Shown: positions 43,412 through 53,176, counted from the stretch's first letter. The stretch is 64,000 bases of DNA from Prado023 sp963706875 (GCA_963706875.1 CAVPNW010000004.1:62001-126000), one strand, 5' to 3'. The notes: generated by a model not told the origin, from the letters alone. Translations and numbers: made by a program.

Positions 43412-43836
43412 TGCGGATCCTGCTCGCCGTCACCGACTCGCCCGCCGGTCTCGCCGCCGCCCGGGCCGCGATCCACTTCGCGAAGCAGTCCGGTGGCCAG
43501 GTCCGGGCGGTGCACGTGCTCGCCGAGCCGGGGGCAGCGGCGGGCCCGCGAGCGGGCGCACCTCGGGCTGGGGCCAACGATCGCCGGTCGGCGGACTCCG
43601 CGTCGGTCCTGGGCTACGTCACCGGGCTCGGGCAGCGCGCGGGCGTCCCGGTCGAGGCGCTGACCCTCCACGGACAGCCCGCGAGGGCGATCCTCTCCCA
43701 GGCGTCGGCGTGGGAGGCCGACGTCATCGTGCTCGGGCGCTCCGGGGTCCGCCACGTGGGCCAGCCGTTCGTCGGATCCCAGGTGCTGTACGTCCTGGAG
43801 TTCTCCGAGGTCCCTGTCGTCGTGGTCCCGGCCTGA
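43408..43836 (+). CDS. Universal stress protein UspA family, last gene of the ATPase operon
   Basis: 142 residues. The ATP-binding pattern G-2X-G-9X-G(S/T) is intact (GRSGVRHVGQPFVGS), so it should bind ATP. ATGA overlap with subunit D shows it is translated together with the ATPase. A Usp as the tenth gene of a V-type ATPase operon suggests, as inference, that it monitors ATP and modulates or reports on the pump. Confidence 0.87.
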   Translation: MMRILLAVTDSPAGLAAARAAIHFAKQSGGQVRAVHVLAEPGAAAGPRAGAPRAGANDRRSADSASVLGYVTGLGQRAGVPVEALTLHGQPARAILSQASAWEADVIVLGRSGVRHVGQPFVGSQVLYVLEFSEVPVVVVPA

Positions 43837-43869
43837 CCGGGCCCGGCACGGGTCGCCTACCGTGGGGTC

Positions 43870-44322
43870 ATGGCTGAGTTCACCCCGCAGATGGCCACCG
43901 ACTTCGTGCACCAGGCAGTTCCGGCGATCGGCCGGCTGGGGGTGGTGGTCGAGGCGATATCCCCGGGAGCCGTCGACCTGCGGGTCCCGATCGAGGGGAA
44001 CGCCAACCACATGGGCACCATGTACGCGGGCGCCCTGTTCGCCCTGGCGGAGCTGCCAGGCGGCCTGATCCCGCTGGCCGTGCTCGAGCCCGGTCGGTAC
44101 ACGCCGATCGTGACGTCGCTGGACATCCGGTTCCTCGCCGCCGCCCGCACCGACGTGACGCTGTCGGCGCGGATGGATCCACAGGAGCTGCGGGACCTGG
44201 GCGACCAGGTGGATGCCGAGGGCCAGGCGGAGTTCACCCTCGACCTGGTCGGCCAGGACGCCAACGGCCGAACGGTGATCACCAGCAGCGGGCACTACCA
44301 GTTGCGGCCCAATCGGGGCTGA
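43870..44322 (+). CDS. Hotdog-fold thioesterase-like protein
   Basis: 150 residues. NHMGTMYAGALFALAE is the hotdog helix motif of PaaI/YiiD_C-type thioesterases, followed by the strand-rich half (VTSLDIRFLAAARTDVTLSA). It may hydrolyse an acyl-CoA; the substrate is unknown. ATG 43870 fits a leaderless transcript (TACCGT ending 6 bases before), so it has its own promoter and is not part of the ATPase operon. Confidence 0.78.
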   Translation: MAEFTPQMATDFVHQAVPAIGRLGVVVEAISPGAVDLRVPIEGNANHMGTMYAGALFALAELPGGLIPLAVLEPGRYTPIVTSLDIRFLAAARTDVTLSARMDPQELRDLGDQVDAEGQAEFTLDLVGQDANGRTVITSSGHYQLRPNRG

Positions 44323-44330
44323 CCGGAGAC

Positions 44331-44756
44331 TCAGGTTCCGCCAGCCCGGCTGCGCGCACAGGCGATGACCGACGCAAGGTCCAGGCCGTACGTCGGGCTG
44401 TCACCGGCGGAGTAGTCCTCGAGGTTGGTCGCGCCGCGTTCGAGGAGCGTGACGGCGCCCGTGGCGTTCCCGCGGGCCTCGTGCGTGAGCCCCACGCACA
44501 CCTGCGCCAGGCCCTGCCAGAGTGCGCGCTCCTCGTCCGGACCCGCCTTCCAGCGGGCCTCAAGGACCTCGTGGGCGGAGAACGGCCGGCCCGCGTCGAG
44601 CAGCTCGCGGGCTCGGTCCAGGGTCTGCGCGGGTGGCAGCGGATCCTCGCCGACCGGCTCGACCCCGGTCGATCCGTAGGGCAACGGCCGGCCGAGCGCA
44701 TCGCGCGGGCGGTCCTGACGAGCGCGGCCCGCGGCATCCCGGTCCCGGTCGCTCAC
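44331..44756 (-). CDS. DUF309 family protein
   Basis: 141 residues. The DUF309 hallmark is FSAHEVLEARWKAGPDEERA with a helical remainder (QGLAQVCVGLTHEARGNATG). The family has a His/Glu-rich helical core of unknown function. GTG 44756 overlaps the decarboxylase stop (GTGA), so the two are translationally coupled. The first 45 residues are Arg-rich and poorly conserved. Confidence 0.78.
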   Translation of the reverse strand: MSDRDRDAAGRARQDRPRDALGRPLPYGSTGVEPVGEDPLPPAQTLDRARELLDAGRPFSAHEVLEARWKAGPDEERALWQGLAQVCVGLTHEARGNATGAVTLLERGATNLEDYSAGDSPTYGLDLASVIACARSRAGGT

Positions 44757-46114
44757 CGCAGGGTCTCCAGCGCCTCGAGCACCCGGTCGGGGCGGGTCTC
44801 GGGGTTCACGAACGCCAGGCGAAGCACGGTCTCCCCGCGCCACATCGTCGGCATGCAGAAGATGGTCCCCTCGACAGCGGCTCGCCGTGACCAGGCCTGG
44901 TAGTCCTCGGGATCCCATCCGGGACGCTGGAACAGCAGCACGGACAGCTCAGGTGGCGCGATGAGCCGGAGGTGGTCGCTGGAGTCGATGCCCTCGGCGA
45001 CCTCCCGGGCGATCGCCAGGGTCCGCTCGACGGCCTGGCTGTACTGCGCTGTGCCGTGGACCGCCAGGGAGAACCAGAACGGCAGCCCGCGGGCGCGCCG
45101 GCTCAGGTGGGTGGCCAGGTCCGCGGGGTTCCACTCCTCGCGGTCGATGTGGTCCAGGTAGCTGGCCTTCTGTGAGTGCGCCGCGCGCGCGGTCTCCGGC
45201 TCGCGGTAGAGCAGGGCGCAGCAGTCGTAGGGCGCGAACAGCCACTTGTGCGGGTCGACGATGAAGCTGTTGGCGCGCTCGACCCCGTCGAATCGGTGCC
45301 GGGCGCTGGGGGCGGCCAGGGCAGCACCGCCGTAGGCGCCGTCCACGTGCAGCCACACGTCGAACTCGTCGCACGCATCGGCGACCTCGGCCAGGTCATC
45401 GATGATCCCGGCGTTCGTGGTGCCCGCGGAGGCGACGACCGCGAAGACGTTCGGGTTCGCCGCAAGGACCTCGCGCAGGGCGACCCCGGACATGTGCCCC
45501 TCGGGTGTCTGGGGCACCTCAACGACCGCCACGTCCAGTGCGCGGGCGGCGCCGCGGATCGACGAGTGCGCGTCCGACGTGCACGCCAGAGCCCACCCCA
45601 CATCCGGACGGTAGCCGCGGCGGGCCAGCATCGTCTCGCGGGCGGTCACCAGCGCCGACAGGTTGCCCATCGTGCCCCCGGAGACGAACGTGCCACCGGC
45701 GGTCTCGGGCCATCCCAGCAAGCCGACCAACCACGCCAGCGCCTCGTTCTCGGCATGGATCGCGCCAGCCCCCGCCTCCCACATCCCCGCGAAGATGTTC
45801 GCCGCACTCGTGGCGAGATCGAAGGCCACGGCGGCACGGGTGGGCGCGGCGGGGATGTACGCGAGGTTCAGCGGGTCGTCCTGGGCCCGGGTGGCGGGGA
45901 CGAGCACGCGATCGAAGACGTCCAGCGCCGCCTCCCAGCCGATCCCCTCGGACGTCACAGCACGACCAGCCGCAGCTGCCAGGTCGGAGGCGGGGCGTGC
46001 CGTGGCCTTCGGGTCACTGGCGTGCGCGACCCGGTCGGCCACCCAGCGCAGCACCCCGTCGACGGCAGGGCGCTCGTCGCCCCAGAACGGGGGGTCGGTG
46101 TCGGTCATCGCCAT
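44753..46114 (-). CDS. PLP-dependent group II decarboxylase (aromatic-L-amino-acid type)
   Basis: 453 residues. The PLP lysine is in SFIVDPHKWLF (about residue 290); HVDGAYGG supplies the Asp that binds the pyridine nitrogen, and SGGTMGNLSALVTARE and TSDAHSSI are typical. It decarboxylates an amino acid, probably aromatic. It starts at ATG 46114 or 46108 and is followed by the coupled DUF309 gene. Confidence 0.9.
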   Translation of the reverse strand: MAMTDTDPPFWGDERPAVDGVLRWVADRVAHASDPKATARPASDLAAAAGRAVTSEGIGWEAALDVFDRVLVPATRAQDDPLNLAYIPAAPTRAAVAFDLATSAANIFAGMWEAGAGAIHAENEALAWLVGLLGWPETAGGTFVSGGTMGNLSALVTARETMLARRGYRPDVGWALACTSDAHSSIRGAARALDVAVVEVPQTPEGHMSGVALREVLAANPNVFAVVASAGTTNAGIIDDLAEVADACDEFDVWLHVDGAYGGAALAAPSARHRFDGVERANSFIVDPHKWLFAPYDCCALLYREPETARAAHSQKASYLDHIDREEWNPADLATHLSRRARGLPFWFSLAVHGTAQYSQAVERTLAIAREVAEGIDSSDHLRLIAPPELSVLLFQRPGWDPEDYQAWSRRAAVEGTIFCMPTMWRGETVLRLAFVNPETRPDRVLEALETLR

Positions 46115-46118
46115 GGCC

Positions 46119-48570
46119 TCATTCTCGCCGGTCTCCAGCCCGCCTCGTTCCCGAGTGGGAGCCTCCAGGTCGCAGGACTCCGCGCAGGTCGTTGTTCAGG
46201 GAGGCGATCATCCGGTCCAGTGTGGCGAACCCCAGGGCGGGGGACATCGTGGCGAAGGACCGAAGGGGCAACCCCTCCAGCACCGCCTCGAGCATGTCGT
46301 CCATGTTCCCGGTCTCGTTGTCGGCGAACTTGCGCTGGATCCCCCACCGCATCGCGGCCACCAGCAGCCGGCCGCGGCGGCTGGTCTCGAGGTCGGCCGC
46401 GGTCGAGGTCCGGCTGAATGGGCGCTGTCCCGGGGGCACGGGGATGGGTCGGCCCAGGAGGGTCGCGAACTCGGCGTCATCGGCGACCGGCCGCGACGGG
46501 GCCGGTGCGGGGGTGATGACATCGTCGGACTCGACGTTGACGCAGATGCTGCCGCGCAGGTCTGTTGAAGAGGCGCCGACGAGGATCTCGTACTCGCCTG
46601 CCTCGACCAGCCAGTCGTTGGCTGTCACGTCCCAGACCGCGAAGGAGCGGCGTCCGAGGCGCACCTCGGCTCGCGCCGTCTGCCCGGGCTCGAGGCGCAC
46701 CTTTGCGAACCCGGCGAGCTCCTTGGCCGGGCGGGGGAGCGTGGACTGCACATCGTGCACGTAGACCTGCACGACCTCACTGCCCGCCCGGGTGCCGGTG
46801 TTGGTGACGTCCACGGCCACCACCAGGTCGGTGCCGCTCCCGGTGACCTCGATGTCGCCGTAGGCGAACGTCGTGTACGCCAGGCCGTGGCCGAAGGGGA
46901 AGCGCGCGGGTACGTCGTGCGTGTCGTGGAACCGGTAGCCCACGTTGAACGTCTCGCGGTACTCCACCTGGCGCGGCTGGCCCGGGAAGTTCTGGTCGGA
47001 GGGGAGCTGCGTGATGTCGAAGGCGATGCTCTCGGCCAGCCGGCCACCGGGTTCGGCCGACCCGAGCAGCACGTCGGCCAGCGCGGAGCCCCCGGCCTGC
47101 CCGCCGAGGTAGGCCTCGACGAGTGCGGCGGGACGGTCTGCCCAGGGGACGTCCACCGTGCCGCCGTTGACGAGCACCACCGCCGTCCGCAAGTTGGCGT
47201 CCAGCACCACCTCGGCCAGCTGCCCCATCCCAGCGGGCATGCCCCACTCGGCGCGATCCTTGGCCTCGGTCTCCAGTCGCGCCGGCAGCCCGACCACGAG
47301 CACGACCCGGTCCGCGCAGCGGGCGACCGCGGCCGCCTCGGCCATCAGGGCCGGGGTGGTGTCGCCGGTGGCCGGGTCGTAGCCGGCGGCGTAGCGGATC
47401 TCCGCCTGCCCGGCCACCTGCGCGGTGAGCGAGTCGAGCAGGACGTCGATCCGGGTCGGGTTGACCTTGGAGCTGCCCCCTCCCTGGTAGCGCGCGTCCA
47501 CCGCGAACGCCCCGATGACAGCGATCGTGCCCTCGGCCGGCAGGGGCAGCAGGCCGTCGTTGGTCAGCAGGACGGTGCCCGCCGCGGCGGTTCGTCGGGC
47601 CAGGACGTGGTGGGCCTCGAAGTCCAGCGCCGGACCGTCGTCGCCAGCGTCGCGCAGGTCCTGCCAGCGAAGGGCCAGCTCCACCACGCGCTCGGCAGCG
47701 CGGTCGACGTCCGCCTCGGCCAGCAGGCCGTCCGCGACGGCGGCGGCGATGTCGGAGTCGAACGCGCCGGACCCGCCGGGCATCTCCAGGTCCATCCCGA
47801 CGCGCAGGCCCGCGACGTGGTCGTTGGTGCCGCCCCAGTCGGACATCACCAGGCCGTCGAAGCCCCACTCGCCGCGCAGGACCTCGCCCAGCAGGTGCTC
47901 GTTGTCGGAGGCGAACTGCCCGTTCACCTGGTTGTACGAGGCCATGAGCGTGGCCGGGTCCGAGGTCTCGACGACGATCTCGAAGCCCCGCAGGTACAGC
48001 TCGCGCAGGGTCCGCTCGTCGACGATCGTGTCGATCACCATCCGGGCGGTCTCCTGGTTGTTCGCCGCGTAGTGCTTGGGGCATGCGGCCACACCCTCGG
48101 ACTGGATGCCGCGCACGAGGGCGGCGGCCAGCATGCCCGACAGGTGCGGGTCCTCGGAGAAGTACTCGAAGTTGCGCCCGCAGCGCGGGTGCCGCTTGAG
48201 GTTCAGCCCCGGGCCGAGCAGGACGGCCACGTCCTCGGCGCGCGCCTCGCGCCCCAGCGCCGCGCCGACCTCCTCGAGCAGCGCGGGATCCCAGGTGCAC
48301 GCCAGGGACGCGGCCACCGGGAAGCACGTGGCCGGCACGGAGTCGTTGAGCCCGACGTGGTCGGAGTCGCCGGCCTGCTTGCGCAGCCCGTGGGGGCCGT
48401 CGGTGAGCATCATCGACGGGACGACTCCCTCGACGGCCTCGGTGTTCCAGAAGTCGCGCCCACTGAGCAGGCGGATCCGGTCGGCCAGCGGCAGGCCGGC
48501 GACGATCGCTTCCCTCGCGCCCGCTGGCGGGGGGTGCGGGCAGGGGACATCGGTGGGCGGTGTCGCTCAT
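46119..48570 (-). CDS. GH3 beta-glucosidase-like enzyme, N-terminus frameshifted at a G6 run
   Basis: About 800 residues. The GH3 motifs are MMLTDGPHGLRKQ, GLNLKRHPRCGRNFEYFSED, KHYAANNQETARM and the catalytic Asp in LVMSDWGGTNDHVAGLRVGM, then the C-terminal domains with a fibronectin-III-like end. The family N-terminus (ADRIRLLSGRDFW) continues upstream of the internal ATG 48413 but no start exists in that frame. ATG 48570 in another frame is a good start, so an indel in GGGGGG at 48529-48534 is likely. No secretion signal is seen, so it is probably a cytoplasmic beta-glycosidase; stop 46119 is intact. Confidence 0.85.
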
Positions 48571-49809
48571 GGCCAGTCAGGTCCGGTGCCCGGCGCGTGC
48601 CGCCCCGGGAGGCGGGCAGCGGGGCCGCGACCGAGCTCAGGATCAGGCTCAGGACCAGCGGACCGGCGATGGTCAGCAGCGCCATCCGGTAACCGACGTG
48701 ATCGGCCAGCATGCCAAGCACCGGCGGTCCGGCGAGGAACGCGAGGTACCCGATCGTGGAGACCACCGAGACCCGGGCGGCGGAGCGTGCCGGGTCATCG
48801 GAGGCAGCGCTCATGCCGACGGGGAAGCCCAGTGCCGCGCCGAAGCCCCACAGCATGATGGCCGCGATGGCCAGGGGCAGGGACGGGGAGAGGGCGAACA
48901 CGACGAGGCCGACGAGGGCGAGGCCCGCGCACATGCGCAGCACGGGGACGCGGCCGAAGCGGTCGAGCAGGCTGGTGCCCGCGAAGCGCATGGCGGTCAT
49001 CGATGCGACGAAGATGCCGAACGCGGTCGCGCCGATGGCATCCGAGGTCGAGAAGCCGTCGACGACCGACAGGGCGAGCCAGTCGTTGGCGCTGCCCTCG
49101 GTCAGTGCGGCGGCCAGCACCATCATGCCGATCAGCAGCGTGCGGGGCTCGGTCCACGCGGCCAGTGCGCTGCGCGATCGGCCCGCCTCGCGGGTCCCGT
49201 GGTCGTCGGTCGCGGTCAACTCGCCGTCAGGCAGGTAGTAGCCGGGTGAGGGCACAGTGCAGCGGCCAGGGCCACCATGGCGGCAGTGATGATGTGCTAC
49301 GGGGCGGGGATGCCCACAGCCGCGGCAATGGCGCCCAGCGCGGCGCCCGCGACGGCGCCCAGGGAGAAGCCGGCGTGGAACCGGGGCATGATCGCCCGGC
49401 CCAGCTCGTGCTCGACGACGGTTCCCTGCAGGTTCATCGAGACATCCCACGCGCCGATGCCCATCAGCGAGAAGAAGCAGGCAGCCCGCGACGAGGGGTG
49501 CGCTGCCCAAGCCGAGTGCCAATCGAGGCGGCGACGAGGCCGGCCGTGGCCAGCAGCGCTGCCAGCCGGGTGGTGCGCTGGGTGCCGAGCCGGTGGACCA
49601 CGGAGCCGGTGAGCGGCAGGGCGATCAGCGACCCGGCCGAGCCCACGAGGAGGAGCAAGGCCCAGCTGTCCGGGGGTGACGCCGAGGGCGTCCCGGATCG
49701 CCGGCAGGCGGCTCATCCACGAGGCGAAGACGACTCCGACCACGGTGAACACGCCGAACACGGCCAACGAGGCCGAGCTCGCCGCCCGCGTCGGGGTAGG
49801 GGCGCTCAC
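48567..49809 (-). pseudogene. MFS transporter with at least three frameshifts
   Basis: The start (GTG 49809) overlaps the MarR stop. Clear MFS segments follow in changing frames: FGVFTVVGVVFASWMSRLPA; then SLIALPLTGSVVHRLGTQRT; then MGIGAWDVSMNLQGTVVEHE and a GAVAGAALGAIA run; then after about 49260 SALAAWTEPRTLLIGMMVLA to the end. All the helices of a 12-helix exporter can be found, but shifts occur near 49665, 49495 and 49260-49300, and probably one near the end. Either it is inactivated or the sequence is wrong here. It would be regulated by the adjacent MarR protein. Confidence 0.75.
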
Positions 49810-50288
49810 CTGAGTCGGTGTGCTGCGAAGAGGCCCTTCGGGTCGATCTGGTCCAGGATCGCCCCGGCGATCGCCGACAGCTGGTGGACCTGGTCGCGGG
49901 TGAGGGTTTCGATGACGTTCGTGCGCACGTTCTGCACGTGCCCCGGCGCGGTCGCCACTATCTTGTCCCACCCGGAGTCGGTGAGGCGGGCGTTCGTGGC
50001 CCGCCCGTCATGCGGGCAGGGGAAGCGCTCGACCAGCCCGCGCTGCTCCAGTCGGCGGATCACGTGGGACAGCCGGGGGAGAGTCGCGTTGGTCCGTGCG
50101 GCCAGGTAGGACATCCGCAGGGTGCGCTCCGGGGCCTCGGAGAGCATCGCCAGCACGAAGTACTCGAAGTGGGTGAGGTCCGCGTCTCGGCGCAACTGCG
50201 AGTCCAGGACCCCCGGCAGCAGCTCGAGCACCGCAGCGAGGCGGACCCACGCGGCCATCTCCTCATCGTCCAGCCACCGGGTGCTCAC
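49806..50288 (-). CDS. MarR family transcriptional regulator (next to MFS transporter)
   Basis: 160 residues with the MarR winged helix (TLPRLSHVIRRLEQRGLVER, HDGRATNARLTDSGWDKI). GTG 50288. Upstream DNA has a TTGACAGTACAACTGAA stretch with the core CAGT-TGT-ACTG on the other strand, a plausible operator. The stop overlaps the MFS start, so the pair is one operon with the exporter as target. Confidence 0.86.
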   Translation of the reverse strand: MSTRWLDDEEMAAWVRLAAVLELLPGVLDSQLRRDADLTHFEYFVLAMLSEAPERTLRMSYLAARTNATLPRLSHVIRRLEQRGLVERFPCPHDGRATNARLTDSGWDKIVATAPGHVQNVRTNVIETLTRDQVHQLSAIAGAILDQIDPKGLFAAHRLR

Positions 50289-50529
50289 GGGGACATCCTA
50301 CCGATTGCTTGACAGTACAACTGAACTCCCCGGTCGGGTGCTCAGGGCTCGGTCGTCCGCTGGATCCCGACCTCCGCTGGATCCCGAGGCTGGAATCCCT
50401 GCCCACGCTGCGGGACCGACGGGGTTCGTGAGCCTGCCCGGCAGACCCAGCCGAAGGGGCAGTCGGGACCCGGGCTAGTGTCGCTTTCCAGATCCGCGCA
50501 ATCGGCCACCCCAGCGAAGGAATCCCCGC

Positions 50530-51219
50530 ATGAATGACCTGGTCAGCTACCAACTCGAGGACGGCATCGCCACCCTGACACTGGACAACGGCAAGGTGAA
50601 CGCCATCTCGCCGGACGTCATCGCTGCCTTCCATGCCGCGCTCGACCGGGCTGTCGCCGACAAGGCCATCGTCATCATCACCGGCACGCCGGGGATGTTC
50701 TCCGGAGGCTACGACCTGAAGGTCATGACGTCGGGCCCGGAGAACGCGATCGCGCTGGTCGCGGCCGGCTCCGGCCTGGCCCGCCGGATGCTCGCGCACC
50801 CCTTCCCGATCATCGTCGCGTGCACCGGCCACGCGGTGGCAAAGGGCTCGTTCATCCTGCTCTCCGCCGACTACCGAGTGGGCGTCGATGGGCCGTTCCG
50901 CATCGGCCTGAACGAGGTGCAGATCGGCATGACGATGCACCACGTCGGCATCGAGCTGGCGCGCGATCGGCTGCGGCGGTCCTACTTCAACCGCTCGGTG
51001 ATCAACGCCGAGATGTTCGAGCCGCAGGAGGCCGTGAAGGCCGGATTCCTCGACGCGGTCGTCGCGCCCGAGGAACTCATGCCAGCGGCCCTGGCGATGG
51101 CCGAGCAGATGAAGAAGCTGAACATGACCGCGCATGCGAACACGAAGGTGAAGGCCCGCAAGGCGTTCCTCGAGACCCTCGACTGGGCCATCGAGGAGGA
51201 CAAGCTCCACCCCCTGTAG
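50530..51219 (+). CDS. Enoyl-CoA hydratase/isomerase family protein (crotonase)
   Basis: 229 residues, slightly short for the family. The oxyanion-hole segments are MFSGGYDLKVM and ACTGHAVAKGSFILLSADYR, and the catalytic-region Glu is in RIGLNEVQIGMTM. It resembles the short enoyl-CoA hydratases used in fatty-acid metabolism. ATG 50530 follows GAAGGA. It stands alone with a long hairpin behind it. Confidence 0.85.
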   Translation: MNDLVSYQLEDGIATLTLDNGKVNAISPDVIAAFHAALDRAVADKAIVIITGTPGMFSGGYDLKVMTSGPENAIALVAAGSGLARRMLAHPFPIIVACTGHAVAKGSFILLSADYRVGVDGPFRIGLNEVQIGMTMHHVGIELARDRLRRSYFNRSVINAEMFEPQEAVKAGFLDAVVAPEELMPAALAMAEQMKKLNMTAHANTKVKARKAFLETLDWAIEEDKLHPL

Positions 51220-51228
51220 CCAACCACC

Positions 51229-51302
51229 GCGCAAACCCTCCGCTTCGGGTCAGACCCTCCGCGTCGGCACGGAGGATCTGACCTTTCACGGAGGGTTTGC
51301 GC
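51229..51302. terminator. 74-bp nested inverted repeat, bidirectional terminator
   Basis: The outer arms GCGCAAACCCTCCG and CGGAGGGTTTGCGC enclose a second hairpin (GGTCAGA...TCTGACC). It lies between the convergent crotonase and DoxX genes and covers the last codons of DoxX. Confidence 0.7.
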
Positions 51303-51732
51303 TGGGGCGGCGGCGTGCGCGAAAAGCTGCCCAGGCGCCCGTGGACCACAGGGCCCACACGATCAGGAGGGGCTGGAAGAACAGGCGGATCAGGCGTGCC
51401 CGGTCGGTGTCCAGCCCGAAGGCGTCGGTTCCCGTCACGTACTGCGAGATGTTGCCCGGGAAGACGGCGACGAAGAACGCGGCGACGATCCAGCCGACCG
51501 GGACCCGGTACCGGGGCAGTGCGATCAGCGCCAGCCCGAGGGCGATCTCGACGATCCCCGAGGCCACGACGACGAAGTCCGGGTCGAGGGGCAGCCACGT
51601 GGGCACCTGGGCCTGGAACTCCTCGCGCTGGCGGGTCAGGTGACCGATGCCGGCGAAGAGCAGGAACCCGCCGAGGATGACCCTGGCGATCGTCCTCGGC
51701 AGCGACGAGGGGGCTGGCGAGGACGAGGGCAC
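51286..51732 (-). CDS. DoxX family membrane protein
   Basis: 148 residues, four hydrophobic helices. ARVILGGFLLFAGIGHLT opens it and VVASGIVEIALGLALIAL follows; this is the DoxX/SURF4-like layout. GTG 51732 has AGGAG 6 bases upstream. Function unknown; some relatives take part in thiol oxidation. Its 3' end lies in the shared terminator. Confidence 0.8.
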   Translation of the reverse strand: MPSSSPAPSSLPRTIARVILGGFLLFAGIGHLTRQREEFQAQVPTWLPLDPDFVVVASGIVEIALGLALIALPRYRVPVGWIVAAFFVAVFPGNISQYVTGTDAFGLDTDRARLIRLFFQPLLIVWALWSTGAWAAFRARRRPSANPP

Positions 51733-51773
51733 GGGGGGCTCCTGGGGTCGGATCAAGCGGGATGCGCCCCCAG

Positions 51774-52763
51774 TCAAACAGCAGGGACCGCGTCCAGCAT
51801 CCCGGTGAGCCGACCGCGGATGATCTCCTCGGCCTCGGACATGATCCGGTCGATCAGCTCCTGACACGTGGGGATGTCGTGGATGAGACCGGCGACCATC
51901 CCGCAGGACCACGCGCCGGCGTCCATGTCGCCCTCGATCATGATCCGTGGGTAGACCCCGGCAACCTGCTCGATGATGTCCTCGAACCTCAGTTCCGAGC
52001 CCAGATCGCGCTCCTTCTCCAACAGCTGCTCGACCGCGGCGTTGACCATGACCCGCTCGGTGTTGCGCAGCGGTCGCATGACCAGCCGGGTGTCGAGCTC
52101 GGATGCGGCCACGATCGCGTCCTTGACCCTCTGGTGGACCGGCGCCTCCTGGGTCGCGATGAACCGCGTGCCCATGTTGATCCCATCGGCCCCCATCGCC
52201 AGCGACGCGACCAGGCTGCGCCCATCGGCCTGGCCGCCGGAGGCGACGAACGGGATCTCCAGCTCGTCGGCGGCGCGGGGGAGCAGGATCATGTTGGGCA
52301 CGTCGTCCTCGCCCGGGTGCCCGCCGCACTCGAAGCCGTCGACGGAGACCGCGTCGCATCCGATGGACTGGGCCTTGAGCGCGTGCCGGACCGACGTGCA
52401 CTTGTGGATGACCTTCACACCCGCGCCCTTGAGGTAGGGCAGGACGGCCTCGGGGTTGCGCCCCGCGGTCTCCACGACCGGCACGCCCCCCTCGATGATC
52501 GCGCGCACGTAGCCGGGGTAGTCCGGGGAAGCCACCGTGGGCAGGAACGTGAGGTTCACGCCGAACGGCTTGTCGGTCATCTCGCGGCAGCGGGCAATCT
52601 CGGCGGCCAGCGCCTCCGGCGTCCGCTGGGTGAGGCCGGTGATGATGCCCAACCCGCCGGCGTTGGACACCGCAGCGGCGAGCTCGGCGAACCCGACGTA
52701 GTGCATGCCGCCCTGGATGATCGGGTGCTCGATGCCCAACATCTCCGTGATGCGCGTCCTCAT
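51774..52763 (-). CDS. Nitronate monooxygenase / 2-nitropropane dioxygenase family
   Basis: 329 residues. FMN-binding TIM barrel features are HPIIQGGMHYVGFAELAAAV, PFGVNLTFLP, DGFECGGHPGEDDV, and GGQADGRSLVASLAMGADGI with NMGTRFIATQEAPVH. It would oxidise nitronates, or act as an FMN enoyl reductase-like enzyme as some relatives do. ATG 52763 has GGAAGGGG upstream. It stands alone. Confidence 0.88.
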   Translation of the reverse strand: MRTRITEMLGIEHPIIQGGMHYVGFAELAAAVSNAGGLGIITGLTQRTPEALAAEIARCREMTDKPFGVNLTFLPTVASPDYPGYVRAIIEGGVPVVETAGRNPEAVLPYLKGAGVKVIHKCTSVRHALKAQSIGCDAVSVDGFECGGHPGEDDVPNMILLPRAADELEIPFVASGGQADGRSLVASLAMGADGINMGTRFIATQEAPVHQRVKDAIVAASELDTRLVMRPLRNTERVMVNAAVEQLLEKERDLGSELRFEDIIEQVAGVYPRIMIEGDMDAGAWSCGMVAGLIHDIPTCQELIDRIMSEAEEIIRGRLTGMLDAVPAV

Positions 52764-53029
52764 GAGTGCGACCCCTTCCGCGATGGGCCGGATGTCTGGG
52801 GCAGCGGGCGCTGCGCGGATCCGGGCCTGGCCCCACGCTACCGAGGCCCCGATGGGCGCCCGACGGCAAGGGGCGGGCATCGGCCCGACCGTGCTCGATC
52901 TGCGCCAACAGCCACGCCGGACAGTCGCAGCCGCCACGCCGATGCCCGATGGGGGTCGGTCCCACATCATGCCTCGAAGGCCGCCATGACTCCGACGGGA
53001 TCTTGCCCGGGGGCCAGCGTGCCCTCATC

Positions 53030-53071
53030 GCTGTTCCCCTCCCGGGGCGGGGCCAGTGGGAGGGGAACAGC
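53030..53071. repeat. 14-bp perfect inverted repeat
   Basis: Arms GCTGTTCCCCTCCC and GGGAGGGGAACAGC with 14 bases between. It is about 110 bases from the nearest gene end, so it is either a second terminator or a structured element. Confidence 0.7.
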
Positions 53072-53134
53072 GACGGGCTGGTGCCGTCAGGCCTGTGCCC
53101 GCGGCTACCTGCTCAAGGGCGCCGAGCTGCCGCG

Positions 53135-53176
53135 CGTCAGGGCCGCCGGCCCTTACCGGACCCGGCGGCCCTGACG
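53135..53176. terminator. 15-bp perfect hairpin behind the SRPBCC gene
   Basis: Arms CGTCAGGGCCGCCGG and CCGGCGGCCCTGACG with 12 bases between, ending 4 bases from the stop of the minus-strand gene. A strong terminator candidate. Confidence 0.75.

Noticed and set aside
44489..44903. Plus-strand frame across the DUF309 gene
   Set aside because: The minus strand holds the DUF309 motif and the overlap with the decarboxylase; the plus frame has no domain.
53030..53176. Hairpins as an integron or phage attachment site
   Set aside because: No integrase, cassette or flanking tRNA is present.
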